Source of the DNA: Streptomyces adelaidensis
GTDB taxonomy: Bacteria; Actinomycetota; Actinomycetes; Streptomycetales; Streptomycetaceae
Assembly (NCBI RefSeq): GCF_016598475.1
Contig: NZ_JAEMUX010000054.1
Location: 1 to 59,477, forward strand
Length of the DNA: 59,477 nt
Reading direction: 5' to 3'
The notes under the pieces are model-generated. The model saw only the letters and a program-made list of their open reading frames with translations. It did not search any database and was not told the DNA's origin. The position numbers were made by a program, and so were the translations under genes. Positions 16,271 through 25,044 of this stretch are shown here, one piece after another; position 1 is the stretch's first letter, and each line of letters starts with the position of its first letter.

Positions 16271-18574
16271 TCACGAGAATGTCCTGAGTCGCAAGCTGTT
16301 CGTTACCACAAAAACGGACGAAAAGGCCATTGCGGCCCCCGCGATCATCGGGTTGAGCAATCCGGCGGCGGCCAGCGGCAGCGCCGCCACGTTGTATGCG
16401 AAGGCCCACACCAGATTTCCCCTGATCGTGGCCAGGGTCCGCCGCGACAGCCGGATCGCGTCGGCGGCCACCCGCAGGTCCCCGCGGACGAGCGTCAGGT
16501 CGCCCGCCTCGATCGCCGCGTCCGTCCCCGTGCCCATGGCGAGCCCGAGATCGGCCGTGGCCAGCGCGGCCGCGTCGTTGACCCCGTCCCCGACCATCGC
16601 GACCGTGCGGCCCTCGCGCTGGAGCCGCCGTACGACGTCGACCTTGTCCTCGGGCAGCACCTCGGCGATGACGTTCCCGGGGGAGATGCCGACCGCCGCG
16701 GCCACGGACCGGGCGACCCGCTCGTTGTCGCCGGTCAGCAGTACCGGGGTGAGCCCGAGCGCCCGCAACCGCCGGACGGCCTCGGCGCTGCTCTCCTTGA
16801 CCGCGTCGGCGACCGTGACGACACCGAGTGCCACTCCGTCGCGGGCGACCACGACCGCCGTGTGTCCCGCGTTCTCGGCGGCCGCCCTGGCGCTCTCCAG
16901 GGCTTCGGGGAGCGGCCCGTCGAGGACGCGGCCCACCTGGACGTCGTGGCCGTCCACACGGCCGCGTACGCCCCGCCCGGGCAGGTTCTCGAAGTGCTCG
17001 ACGGCGGGCAGGGTGCCGACGCGCTCCTCGGCGCCCGCGGCGATCGCCCGGCCGACGGGGTGTTCGGAGGCGTGTTCGACGGCGCCGGCGAGACGCAGAA
17101 CGTCCTCCTCGCGGACGTCTTCGGTGGCGTCCTCGGTGACGTACACCTGCTGGAGGGTCATCCGGCCGGTGGTGACGGTGCCGGTCTTGTCCAGGACGAC
17201 GGTGTCGACGCGGCGGGTGGACTCCAGCATCTCGGGGCCCTTGATGAGGATGCCGAGCTGGGCGCCGCGGCCGGTGCCGACCAGCAGGGCGGTCGGCGTG
17301 GCGAGACCGAGCGCGCACGGGCAGGCGATGATCAGGACCGCGACGGCCGCCGTGAAGGCGGCGGTGGTGTCGTCCGTGACGCCGAGCCAGGCGCCGAAGG
17401 TGGCGACGGCGACGAGCAGGACCACCGGGACGAACACGGCGGAGATCCGGTCGGCGAGCCGCTGCACCTGAGCCTTGCCGTTCTGCGCGTCCTCCACCAG
17501 CCGGGCCATCCGGGCCAGCTGGGTGTCCGCGCCGATCCGGGTCGCCTCGACGACGAGCCGGCCCCCGGCGTTCACGGTCGCGCCCGTGACGGTGTCCCCG
17601 ACCGTCACGTCCACCGGCACCGACTCGCCGGTCAGCAGGGACGCGTCGACGGCGGAGACGCCCTCGACGACCGTCCCGTCGGTGGCGAACTTCTCCCCGG
17701 GGCGTACGACGAAGCGGTCGCCGACGACGAGCCGCCCCACCGGAATCCGCACTTCCCGTCCCTCGCGGAGCACCGAGACGTCCTTGGCGCCCAGCGTCAG
17801 CAGCGCCCTGAGCGCGGCGCCGGCGCGGCGCTTGGCACGGGCTTCCAGCCAGCGGCCGAGCAGGATGAACGCGACGACCCCGGCGGCCACTTCGAGATAG
17901 ATGGTCGACGAGGCCGCCGTACGGGACACGGTGAACGTGAAGCCGTGCCGCATCCCCGGCATGCCCGCGTGCCCCCAGAACAGCGCCCACAGGGACCAGC
18001 CGAAGGCGGCCAGCGTGCCGACCGAGACGAGGGTGTCCATCGTGGCCGCGCCGTGCCGGAGGTTGGTGAACGCGGCCCGGTGGAAGGGCAGCCCGCCCCA
18101 TACGACGACCGGCGCGGCGAGCGTCAGCGAGAGCCACTGCCAGTTGTCGAACTGGAGTGCCGGGATCATGGACATCAGGATCACGGGGGCGGCGAGCAGC
18201 GCCGAGACGGCGAGTCGGCGGCGCAGGGCGGCGAGCTCGGGATCGTCCTCCGCCTCCGCCGCCCGCTCCGGCTCCGCGGCGGCCTCCGGGGGTGCCGGGG
18301 GCGGTGGCTCCTCGGCGGTGTAGCCCGTCTTCACCACGGTGGCGATCAGCTCGGCGACCGCCACGCGCGCGGGGTAGGTGACCTTCGCCTTCTCCGTCGC
18401 GTAGTTCACCGAGGCCGTGACCCCGTCCATGCGGTTGAGCTTCTTCTCGACGCGGGCCGCGCAGGAGGCGCAGGTCATCCCGCCGATGGTCAGCTCGACC
18501 TCATGGGCGGGCTCACTTATGCCGCCTACGTCGCCGTTCGGGGGCGCGGGGGCCGCTGCCGTGGTGCTGGTCAT
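16271..18574 (-). CDS. copA: Copper-translocating P1B-type ATPase
   Basis: 767 residues. An N-terminal heavy-metal domain has GMTCASC (C35, C38). Membrane helices follow, then the actuator TGES loop (SLLTGESVPVD), the intramembrane metal site CPC (IIACPCALG, near residue 420), the phosphorylation site DKTGT, the P1B-specific HP (EHPVGRAI), and MVGDGVNDAAAL. CPC with a CXXC domain indicates Cu(I) efflux. It lies downstream of copZ on the same strand, 64 bases apart, behind a CsoR-like operator, so copper-induced expression is expected. Confidence 0.95.
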   Translation of the reverse strand: MTSTTAAAPAPPNGDVGGISEPAHEVELTIGGMTCASCAARVEKKLNRMDGVTASVNYATEKAKVTYPARVAVAELIATVVKTGYTAEEPPPPAPPEAAAEPERAAEAEDDPELAALRRRLAVSALLAAPVILMSMIPALQFDNWQWLSLTLAAPVVVWGGLPFHRAAFTNLRHGAATMDTLVSVGTLAAFGWSLWALFWGHAGMPGMRHGFTFTVSRTAASSTIYLEVAAGVVAFILLGRWLEARAKRRAGAALRALLTLGAKDVSVLREGREVRIPVGRLVVGDRFVVRPGEKFATDGTVVEGVSAVDASLLTGESVPVDVTVGDTVTGATVNAGGRLVVEATRIGADTQLARMARLVEDAQNGKAQVQRLADRISAVFVPVVLLVAVATFGAWLGVTDDTTAAFTAAVAVLIIACPCALGLATPTALLVGTGRGAQLGILIKGPEMLESTRRVDTVVLDKTGTVTTGRMTLQQVYVTEDATEDVREEDVLRLAGAVEHASEHPVGRAIAAGAEERVGTLPAVEHFENLPGRGVRGRVDGHDVQVGRVLDGPLPEALESARAAAENAGHTAVVVARDGVALGVVTVADAVKESSAEAVRRLRALGLTPVLLTGDNERVARSVAAAVGISPGNVIAEVLPEDKVDVVRRLQREGRTVAMVGDGVNDAAALATADLGLAMGTGTDAAIEAGDLTLVRGDLRVAADAIRLSRRTLATIRGNLVWAFAYNVAALPLAAAGLLNPMIAGAAMAFSSVFVVTNSLRLRTFS

Positions 18575-18638
18575 GTCCGTGTCCGTGCTCCTGGGGGCGG
18601 GCTGGGCGGGCTGGGGTGGTCCGGTGCGGGCCGGTGCC

Positions 18639-18878
18639 TCAGGCCTTGCCGACCAGCTCGAAGCCCGCCTCGTCGACGGCGGCGCGCACGGCCTCCTCGT
18701 CGAGCGGGACGGCCGAGATCACGGTGACCTCGCCGCTGGAGGCGACGGCCTTCACGGAGGAGACACCGGCGAGCTCGGAGATCTCACCCGATACGGCGCC
18801 TTCGCAGTGCCCGCAGCTCATGCCGCTCACCTTGTAGACGGCGGTGACGGAGCCCTGGGTGTCGGTCTCGGTGGTCAT
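18639..18878 (-). CDS. copZ: Copper chaperone CopZ
   Basis: 79 residues forming a single heavy-metal-associated domain with the Cu-binding loop GMSCGHCEGAV and a C-terminal FELVG strand. It carries Cu(I) in the cytoplasm and passes it to CopA. It is the first gene of the copper operon, and its start lies about 58 bases from the operator. Confidence 0.94.
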   Translation of the reverse strand: MTTETDTQGSVTAVYKVSGMSCGHCEGAVSGEISELAGVSSVKAVASSGEVTVISAVPLDEEAVRAAVDEAGFELVGKA

Positions 18879-18935
18879 GTCGTTACTCCTCGTCGGGGCG
18901 TGTGGGGTTCGAGTAACCCTTCAGAATGCCCAGCT

Positions 18936-18953
18936 TATACCCCCTAGGGGTAT
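18936..18953. promoter_or_regulatory. CsoR-like copper operator
   Basis: The pseudo-palindrome ataccccctaggggtat (within 18936-18953) matches the TACCCC-GGGGTA pattern bound by the copper sensor CsoR in actinobacteria. Its place directly upstream of copZ supports copper-responsive repression. No csoR gene is in the window. Confidence 0.8.
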
Positions 18954-19289
18954 GAATCCAAGAGTGATGTGGCAGGAGCGACAGGCGCGGTGGGCTGCCT
19001 GGGTCGTCAGGGGCGCGGCGGCGGGGTCCGGGAGGGGCTCGCGGGGCCGGTGGGCAGTCTGTCGCCCACCAGCGGCTCCAGGTAGCGGAGCAGGACGTTC
19101 TTCAGCGGGATCTTGCGAGGAACCCTGGGGCTGCAGCCCCCGGAGGAATCGCATCCTGAGGTGAGCGGCGCGGAGCGCCGCTGAGTCTTGCCGCGCGGAG
19201 CACGGCCGGGAGACAGGCCCCGGAGGGTCCGCTGAGTAGTTCCCGGTGTTCGAATGCCGGTACCGGAGGTACCGGGTAGCGTCACGGGT
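18954..19289. other. Spacer with palindromes left of the TnpB gene
   Basis: It contains a 14-bp palindrome ggggctgcagcccc (19127-19140) and an 8-bp hairpin agcggcgc/gcgccgct (19164-19182) about 110 bases before the tnpB start. These could be the left-end structures of an IS605/IS607-type element. No gene is supported here. Confidence 0.45.
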
Positions 19290-20207
19290 GTGAAGCTGGT
19301 GGTGCAGGTGAAGCTGCTGCCGACGCCCGTACAGGCGGCGGCACTTGAGGCAACCCTGCACGCGTGCAACGAAGCAGCTTCCTGGGCGTCGTCGGTGGCG
19401 TTCGAGAAAGACGTGAAGCGGAACTTCGCCCTGCGGGAGCACACCTACGACCAGATCAAGGACCAGTGGGGGCTGGGTGCGCAGGCCGCCCAGCACGTGA
19501 TCAAGAAAACCTGTGACGCCTACACGACGTTGAAGGCGAACCTGAAGGCCGGGAACCTGGGCAAGCCGTGGTCGAAGCGCTACCGGCGGGCCGCCGAGAA
19601 GCCGGTCGTCTTCCGTCCCGGGGGTGCGCAGCCCTATGACGACCGGATGCTGTCCTGGCAGATCCCGGACCGGACCGTGTCGATCTGGACGCTGCACGGC
19701 CGGGTGAAGGGCGTGGCGTTCACCGCCTCCCCCGAGCATCTGGCCCGCCTGGCCCTGTACCGCAAGGGCGAGTCGGATCTGCTGCACCGGGACGGCATGT
19801 GGTTCCTGAACGCCACCTGCGAGATCCCCGAGGCCGAACCCGACACCGGTACCGAGGGGTTCCTCGGGATCGACCTGGGCATCGTGAACATCGCCACCAC
19901 CAGCGATGGTCAGATCATGGCCGGACGCCAGCTCAACCGGGGACGCCTGCGCGAACGCGCGTTGCGCCAGAAACTGCAGAAGAAGAACACCCCCTCCGCC
20001 AAGCGCCGGCTGAAGAAGCGGCGCCGCAAGGAGGCGCGGCGGGCGAAGGACATCAACCACAAGATCGCGAAACATGTGGTGGCCGAGGCAGAACGCACCG
20101 GTCGCGGGATCGGCCTGGAAGACCTGACGGGCATCCGCGAGCGGGTACGGCTTCGCAAGCCCCAACGGGCCACCCACTGCCCGGGAACTTTAGTCCCGGG
20201 CAGTTGA
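19290..20207 (+). pseudogene. Truncated TnpB (IS200/IS605-type OrfB)
   Basis: 305 residues from GTG 19290. The N-terminus (VKLVVQVKLLPTPVQAAALE) and the RuvC-I strand GIDLGIVNIATTSDG and RuvC-II LEDLTGIRERVRL are typical of TnpB, the omega-RNA-guided nuclease of IS605-family elements. After QRATH the normal continuation (aromatic segment, zinc-finger and RuvC-III Asp) is lost and replaced by CPGTLVPGS. The protein therefore lacks the third catalytic Asp and zinc ribbon and should be nuclease-dead. The break coincides with an 11-bp inverted repeat at 20176-20204. No TnpA partner is seen. Confidence 0.85.
20176..20204. repeat. Inverted repeat at the break point of TnpB
   Basis: actgcccggga and tcccgggcagt form a perfect 11-bp stem with a 7-base loop. 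TnpB homology ends exactly at this hairpin. It may be the end of an inserted element, a recombination scar, or the element's right-end structure. Confidence 0.7.
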
Positions 20208-20259
20208 CCTCCTGGGTGTACGCGTCGCGCCGGCGACCTCGCGGCGCCCAGTACGCCGC

Positions 20260-20421
20260 GTCGCGGCGGGGGAGTGGGTGGCCGTACCCGGCTGGGGCAA
20301 AGTGGGGCTGTCGGCGGTGATGATCGCGGCGGCCGCCGGCGCCCTGGTGATCGCCGTCGACGTTTCCGCCCAGGCCCTGGACCTGGCCCGCAGGGCCGCG
20401 GCACGGCCCGCTCACCGGTGA
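20260..20421 (+). pseudogene. Fragment of a zinc-dependent alcohol dehydrogenase
   Basis: About 50 residues reading AAGEWVAVPGWGKVGLSAVM and then ALVIAVDVSAQALDLAR match the Rossmann nucleotide-binding segment of medium-chain dehydrogenases (WVAVxGxGGVGLSAV...AVDV). It ends at TGA 20419-20421 and has no N-terminal catalytic domain or C-terminus. It is a relic next to the TnpB remnant. Confidence 0.65.
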
Positions 20422-20513
20422 GCACGGGTTTCACGGAAAACTCGTCCGCGCATCCTCGACAGCGGGCGGAGACCGGCGCGAACGAACAAGCGCCGGCCCG
20501 GCACCCACCCGCG

Positions 20514-20717
20514 TCATTCGCCCTTGCGCCCCCGGTTCCCCGGTCTGGAGGCGACCCAGGCGCGGACCGTGTCCGCGTACCAGTAGGGCTTGCCGCCCTC
20601 CACCTGGTCGGGCGGCGGCAGCAGCCCGTGTTTGCGGTACGAGCGGACGGTGTCGGGCTGCACACGGATGTGCGCCGCGATGTCCTTGTACGACCAGAGG
20701 CGTCGGTCGGTCATCAT
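20514..20717 (-). CDS. AlpA/excisionase-type helix-turn-helix protein
   Basis: 67 residues from ATG 20715-20717 (GGGAGGTG upstream; a second ATG follows at once). A winged helix-turn-helix is visible: LWSYKDIAAHIRVQPDTVRS, then YRKHGLLPPPDQVEGGKPYW and ADTVRAWVASRPG. Such small proteins bind DNA as excisionases or regulators. No integrase or attachment site is nearby, so a regulator or mobile-element remnant is equally possible. Confidence 0.75.
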   Translation of the reverse strand: MMTDRRLWSYKDIAAHIRVQPDTVRSYRKHGLLPPPDQVEGGKPYWYADTVRAWVASRPGNRGRKGE

Positions 20718-21078
20718 TGGCACCTCCCCGCGCGCACCACGGCGGCGGCCGGGAAGACCGTCAGAAGAGCCGGGTGACACGCTGGCGATCACAAGCCTGT
20801 GTCCCTCGAACGACACACGCCGATCACCAGGAAGCCCCCGTCGCCCACATGTGACCCAAGCCCCGCATACACGTGACACGCGTGACGGAGCGGAGTCTTT
20901 TGTGACACGAGCGACGATTCAGGACGCAGTACAAGCAGTACAAGCAGTACAACTCGGGAGCGAGGGCAGCGCCCCCGAAGGGGCGCGGGGAACCGCGCGA
21001 CAAGCCACGAACCACCCGCGGCCTGCCATCAACCCGCAGTTCCCCGACGCTTGTCAGTCGTCCGGCCCCGCAGGGCGC
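20718..21078. other. Spacer with small repeats
   Basis: It contains a 9-base tandem repeat (gtacaagca, about three copies, 20931-20951) and a copy of a dispersed Streptomyces-like repeat (gaaggggcgcggggaac at about 20978-20994), related to two copies at 28498 and 28581. No gene is supported. Confidence 0.6.
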
Positions 21079-21996
21079 TCACGCCCCGCAGGACCTCAAG
21101 AACGCCCTGGTCCGCTGAGCGATCGGCAGCGGAGCGTCCGGCGCACACGGATACATGTCCTGCTCGACGATCGCGAACAGATCGACGTCGAGCTTCGCGG
21201 CAGCGGCCAGCACCGGCCCCAGCTCGGGCACACCCTTCGGGGGCTCGCACATGACGCCCTTCGCGACGGCCGGCCCGAACGGGATCTCGTTCGCGCGGAC
21301 GTCGGCCAGGATCTCGGGGTCGACCTGCTTGAGGTGCAGATAGCCGATGCGCTCGCCGTACGTCTCGATCAGCTTGACGCTGTCGCCGCCGCAGTAGGCG
21401 TAGTGACCGGTGTCGAGGCAGAGGGAGACGACCGAGGAGTCCGTCCCGTCGAGGAAGCGGGCGACGTTCGCCTCGCTGTCGATGTGGGTGTCGGCGTGCG
21501 GGTGGACGACGATCTGCAGTCCGTACCGCTCACGCACCTCTCGCCCGAGCCGCTCGGTCAGCTGGGTGAGGTGCCGCCACTGCTCGACGGTCAGCTCGCT
21601 GGGCTCCAGCACCTTGCCCGTCTTGTCGTCCCGCCAGAAGGACGGGATGACGACGAGGTGCTTGGCGCCCATGGCCTGGGTGAGGACCGCGTTGTCGGCC
21701 ACGTGCGCCCAGGTCTTCTCCCAGACATCCGGACCGTGGTGCAGCCCGGTGAAGACCGTGCCGGCGGACACTTTCAGGCCGCGCTTGGCGGTCTCTTCGG
21801 TGAGGACCGCCGGGTCCGTCGGCAGATAGCCGTACGGGCCCAGCTCGATCCATTCGTAGCCCGAATCGGCGACCTCGTCGAGGAAGCGCTGCCAGGGCAC
21901 CTGCTGGGGGTCGTCGGGGAACCAGACGCCCCAGGAGTCCGGCGCCGAGCCGACCCGGATGCGGGAGAGTGAGGACTGAGGTGACAACGACGTCAT
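21079..21996 (-). CDS. iolE: Sugar phosphate isomerase/epimerase, IolE-like inosose dehydratase
   Basis: 305 residues of the AP-endonuclease-2/xylose-isomerase-like TIM barrel. IolE dehydrates 2-keto-myo-inositol. Features include VGSAPDSWGVWFPDDP at the start, YEWIELGPYGYLP, metal-ligand segments VVHPHADTHIDSE, SLCLDTGHYAYCGGD and YLHLKQVDPE, and the C-terminal AIVEQDMYPC. It is divergent from iolC. The ATG at 21994-21996 is chosen as the start; an upstream in-frame start at 22056 lies in the promoter region. Its neighbours make IolE more likely than another isomerase. Confidence 0.88.
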   Translation of the reverse strand: MTSLSPQSSLSRIRVGSAPDSWGVWFPDDPQQVPWQRFLDEVADSGYEWIELGPYGYLPTDPAVLTEETAKRGLKVSAGTVFTGLHHGPDVWEKTWAHVADNAVLTQAMGAKHLVVIPSFWRDDKTGKVLEPSELTVEQWRHLTQLTERLGREVRERYGLQIVVHPHADTHIDSEANVARFLDGTDSSVVSLCLDTGHYAYCGGDSVKLIETYGERIGYLHLKQVDPEILADVRANEIPFGPAVAKGVMCEPPKGVPELGPVLAAAAKLDVDLFAIVEQDMYPCAPDAPLPIAQRTRAFLRSCGA

Positions 21997-22037
21997 GGGC
22001 GCTAGCTTCGGTCCCGAAGCGGAGGGTGTCAATAGGT

Positions 22038-22090
22038 AGTCCGAATGTCTGGACAAAGTATTGACAGGGTCGCTCGAACGGGGCTAGACC
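22038..22090 (+). promoter_or_regulatory. Promoter and possible operator between iolE and iolC
   Basis: TTGACA at 22061-22066 and TAGACC at 22085-22090 (18-base spacing) form a good housekeeping-type promoter pointing at iolC, 100 bases from its start. An interrupted inverted repeat gtcc...ggac (22040-22053) lies just upstream and between the divergent genes, where an inositol-responsive repressor could act. The regulator itself is not in the window. Confidence 0.6.
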
Positions 22091-22190
22091 TTGTGCGTGG
22101 CCGGACCCGGGTCACGGGGCCGTAGGGACACGGACCCGCCCCGGTTCGGTCGCGGCGCGGCCGGCGCACAGGAACGCTGAAGGGAAGTCG

Positions 22191-23141
22191 ATGGCGTACG
22201 ACCTGATCACCATGGGGCGGATCGGTGTGGATCTCTACCCGTTGCAGACGGGGGTCCCGCTGCCGCAGGTGACGTCCTTCGGGAAGTTCCTCGGCGGCTC
22301 GGCGGCGAACGTCGCGGTGGCCGCCTCCCGACTCGGCCGCGCCACCGCCGTCGTCACCCGCACGGGCGAGGACCCCTTCGGCGAGTACCTCCACCAGGCG
22401 CTGCGCGACTTCGGTGTCGACGACCGCTGGGTCACGCCGGTCGCGGGCCTCCCGACCCCGGTCACCTTCTGCGAGGTCTTCCCGCCGGACGACTTCCCGC
22501 TGTACTTCTACCGGCGCCCCAAGGCCCCGGACCTGGAGATCGACGCCCACGAGCTGGACCTCGAAGCCATCGCCGGAACCCGGATCTTCTGGGTGACCGG
22601 CACGGGCCTGAGCGAGGAGCCCAGCCGTACGGCGACGCTCGCGGCCCTCGCCCACCGGGCCAAGGCCGGGACGACGGTCTTCGACCTCGACTGGCGTCCC
22701 ATGTTCTGGACCGATCCGGCCACGGCCCGCCCGTTCTACGAGGAGGCCCTGCGGCACACCACGGTCGCCGTCGGCAACCTGGACGAGGTCGAGGTCGCCA
22801 CCGGGGTGCGCGAGCCGCACGCCGCCGCCCGCGCCCTCCTGGACGCCGGGGTCGAACTCGCCGTCGTCAAGCAGGGCCCCAAGGGTGTCCTCGCGGTCAA
22901 CAGCAAGGGTGAGTCGGCGGAGGTCCCGCCGCTCCCCGTGAACGTCCTCAACGGCCTCGGCGCCGGTGACGCCTTCGGCGGCTCCCTCTGCCACGGCCTG
23001 CTCGAAGGCTGGGGCCTGGAGCGGATCATGCGGTACGCCAACGCCGCCGGTGCCATCGTCGCCTCGCGCCTGGAGTGCTCCTCCGCGATGCCGACGGTGG
23101 ACGAGATCGAGGCGGCAGTCGCGGCGGGAGCGGTCCTGTGA
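22191..23141 (+). CDS. iolC: 5-dehydro-2-deoxygluconokinase
   Basis: 316 residues of the PfkB sugar kinase family. It phosphorylates 2-deoxy-5-keto-gluconate in myo-inositol breakdown. Motifs are ITMGRIGVDLYPLQTG at the start, the FLGGSAANVAVAASRLG sugar-binding motif and the C-terminal GLGAGDAFGGSLCHGLL with the catalytic Asp. ATG 22191 has GAAGGGA upstream. It begins the rightward iol operon. Its stop overlaps the next frame (GTGA) at a tandem repeat. Confidence 0.93.
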   Translation: MAYDLITMGRIGVDLYPLQTGVPLPQVTSFGKFLGGSAANVAVAASRLGRATAVVTRTGEDPFGEYLHQALRDFGVDDRWVTPVAGLPTPVTFCEVFPPDDFPLYFYRRPKAPDLEIDAHELDLEAIAGTRIFWVTGTGLSEEPSRTATLAALAHRAKAGTTVFDLDWRPMFWTDPATARPFYEEALRHTTVAVGNLDEVEVATGVREPHAAARALLDAGVELAVVKQGPKGVLAVNSKGESAEVPPLPVNVLNGLGAGDAFGGSLCHGLLEGWGLERIMRYANAAGAIVASRLECSSAMPTVDEIEAAVAAGAVL

Positions 23142-23242
23142 ACGGCGCTCCTGCGAACGGCGGTCCTGTGAACGGCGCTCCTGTGAACGGCGCTCCTGTG
23201 AACGGCGCTCCTGTGAACGGCGCTCCTGTGAACGGCGGTTCT
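23138..23242 (+). repeat. 15-bp tandem repeat at the start of the aldolase-like gene
   Basis: Seven consecutive 15-base units of the form gtgaacggcgctcct occupy 23138-23242; unit 2 has gcg for gtg and units 2 and 7 carry small changes. In the downstream gene's frame they encode VNGAP-type pentapeptides, and six of the seven units supply an in-frame GTG. The array begins exactly at the iolC stop. Confidence 0.92.
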
Positions 23243-24178
23243 GTGAGCACCACCGAGCCCGGCCGTTCCGGCAACCCCGCCGCCGGCCCCCTCGGCCCGA
23301 TCGACGTCTCCGCCCTCGTCCGCACCCGGGTCCACCACCCCGAGGCGATCGCCGAGGCCGCCGCCCGCCGCATCCGGCGTCCCCTGATCGGTGACAGCGG
23401 CCGGCTGATGATCGTCGCCGCCGACCACCCCGCCCGCGGCGCGCTCTCCGTCGGCGACCGCAAGCTCGCCATGGCGAACCGCGCGGACCTCCTCGAACGA
23501 CTGTGCCTGGCGCTGTCCCGCCCCGGGGTGGACGGTGTGCTCGCGACCGCCGACATCCTCGACGACCTGCTCCTCCTCGGCGCGCTCGACGGCAAGGTCG
23601 TCATGGGCTCGATGAACCGAGGCGGTCTGTCCGGCGCCAGCTTCGAACTCGACGACCGTTTCACCGGCCACCGCCCCGAGGACATGGAGCGCCTCGGCTT
23701 CGACGCAGGCAAGCTGCTGCTCCGCATCGACTACGACGACCCGGGCTCGCTCACCACCCTGGAGTCCACCGCGCGCGCCGTCGACGCGATGGCCGAGCGC
23801 CGGCTCCCGCTCTTCGTCGAGCCGTTCATCAGCCGCCGCGACCCCGCGACCGGCAAGGTCAAGAACGACCTGAGCGCCGACGCCGTCACCAAGTCGATCG
23901 CCATAGCGGCCGGCCTCGGCGGCAGTTCGGCGTACACCTGGCTGAAGGTGCCCGTCACCGACAACCCCGACGACATGGCCCGCGTGATGGAGACCTCCAC
24001 GCTGCCGGCCGTACTGCTCGGCGGCGATGTCGGCGCGGACCAGGAGGGCGCGTACGAGAAGTGGCGGGGTGCGCTGCGACTGCCCACCGTGCAGGGCCTG
24101 GTGGTCGGCCGCTCGTTGCTCTATCCGGCGGACGACGACGTGAGTGCCGCCGTGGACACCGCCGTAGGACTGTTGTGA
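23138..24178 (+). CDS. (beta/alpha)8-barrel aldolase-like protein of the inositol cluster (Cgl0159 type)
   Basis: Up to 346 residues. The first GTG (23138) overlaps the iolC stop. The GTG at 23243 after the repeats (MSTTEPG) would give 311 residues, and any repeat GTG could also be used. The conserved body has RLMIVAADHPARGALSVGDR, VDGVLATADILDDLLLLG, FVEPFISR and YTWLKVPV, a class I aldolase-like barrel. Proteins of this family lie in actinobacterial inositol clusters, where they probably replace IolJ, the 2-deoxy-5-keto-gluconate-6-phosphate aldolase. That function is inferred from context. Confidence 0.88.
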   Translation: MNGAPANGGPVNGAPVNGAPVNGAPVNGAPVNGGSVSTTEPGRSGNPAAGPLGPIDVSALVRTRVHHPEAIAEAAARRIRRPLIGDSGRLMIVAADHPARGALSVGDRKLAMANRADLLERLCLALSRPGVDGVLATADILDDLLLLGALDGKVVMGSMNRGGLSGASFELDDRFTGHRPEDMERLGFDAGKLLLRIDYDDPGSLTTLESTARAVDAMAERRLPLFVEPFISRRDPATGKVKNDLSADAVTKSIAIAAGLGGSSAYTWLKVPVTDNPDDMARVMETSTLPAVLLGGDVGADQEGAYEKWRGALRLPTVQGLVVGRSLLYPADDDVSAAVDTAVGLL

Positions 24179-24186
24179 GGGCCGCG

Positions 24187-25044
24187 ATGACACAGAAGAC
24201 CGAACTGCACGTACCCAAGGGCACCACCGCGAACGCCCGGTACGTCGTCGACATCGACCCCGAGCGGGCCGGCTGGACCCACAGCAGCCTGCGGATCGTG
24301 GAGTTGGAGCCGGGCGGGACGCACGCGTTCACGACCGGGGACAGCGAATGGATCGTGCTGTCCCTCAACGGCGGTTGTACCGTGCGGGTATCGGGCGAAT
24401 CCGGTGAATCGGGCGGCGAAGCAGGCGCGGAGTTCCAGATCCTGGGCAGGGAGAGCGTGTTCGCCGGAGTCTCCGACTTCGTGTACGCGCCCCGCGACGC
24501 CCGGGTACAGATCGCCTCCGGCGCGGGAGGCCGCTTCGCTTTGGCAGGAGCGAAGTGCGAGCGACTACTCCCCGCCCGCTACGGCCCCGCGCCGGAGGTC
24601 CCCGTGGAAGACCGGGGCAGCGGCAACTGCGCCCGCCAGGTGCGCAACTTCGCCTCCGCCGACGCCTTCGAGTGCGACAAGCTCATCACCGTCGAGGTCA
24701 TCACCCCCGGCGGCAACTGGTCCTCGTACCCGCCGCACAAGCACGACGAGAACCGGCCGGGGGAGGAGACCGAGCTCGAAGAGATCTACTACTTCGAGAT
24801 CGACGGCCCGAACGGCTTCGGCTACCAGCGCGTGTCCCCCTCCCGCGAGGGCGGCTCCGAGGTGCTCGCCGAGGTCCGCTCCGGTGACGCCGTACTCGTG
24901 CCCGACGGCTGGCACGGGCCGTCCATCGCGCAGCCCGGCCACAGCATGTACTACCTGAACGTGATGGCAGGCCCGGGCTCCGAGCGGCAGTGGCGGATCT
25001 GCTTCCACCCCGCCCACGTCGAAGGCACAGGGGGGTACCGGTGA
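24187..25044 (+). CDS. iolB: 5-deoxy-glucuronate isomerase
   Basis: 285 residues, a bicupin of the KduI/IolB family. It converts 5-deoxyglucuronate to 2-deoxy-5-keto-gluconate. Metal-binding cupin motifs are visible in SSYPPHKHDE, EEIYYFEI and VPDGWHGPS, with a typical C-terminal end (WRICFHPAH). The ATG at 24187 lies 8 bases after the aldolase-like gene's stop. Its own stop overlaps the iolD GTG start. Confidence 0.95.
   Translation: MTQKTELHVPKGTTANARYVVDIDPERAGWTHSSLRIVELEPGGTHAFTTGDSEWIVLSLNGGCTVRVSGESGESGGEAGAEFQILGRESVFAGVSDFVYAPRDARVQIASGAGGRFALAGAKCERLLPARYGPAPEVPVEDRGSGNCARQVRNFASADAFECDKLITVEVITPGGNWSSYPPHKHDENRPGEETELEEIYYFEIDGPNGFGYQRVSPSREGGSEVLAEVRSGDAVLVPDGWHGPSIAQPGHSMYYLNVMAGPGSERQWRICFHPAHVEGTGGYR

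Noticed and set aside
16229..18727. 832-codon open frame on the plus strand
   Set aside because: It is the antisense of copA; no domain is recognisable, while the minus frame has all P-type ATPase motifs.
20514..20717. Integrated element with the AlpA-like gene as excisionase
   Set aside because: No integrase, replication gene or flanking direct repeat of attachment-site type was found nearby.
23138..23242. CRISPR-like array
   Set aside because: The units abut without spacers and are coding in frame, so it is a simple tandem repeat.
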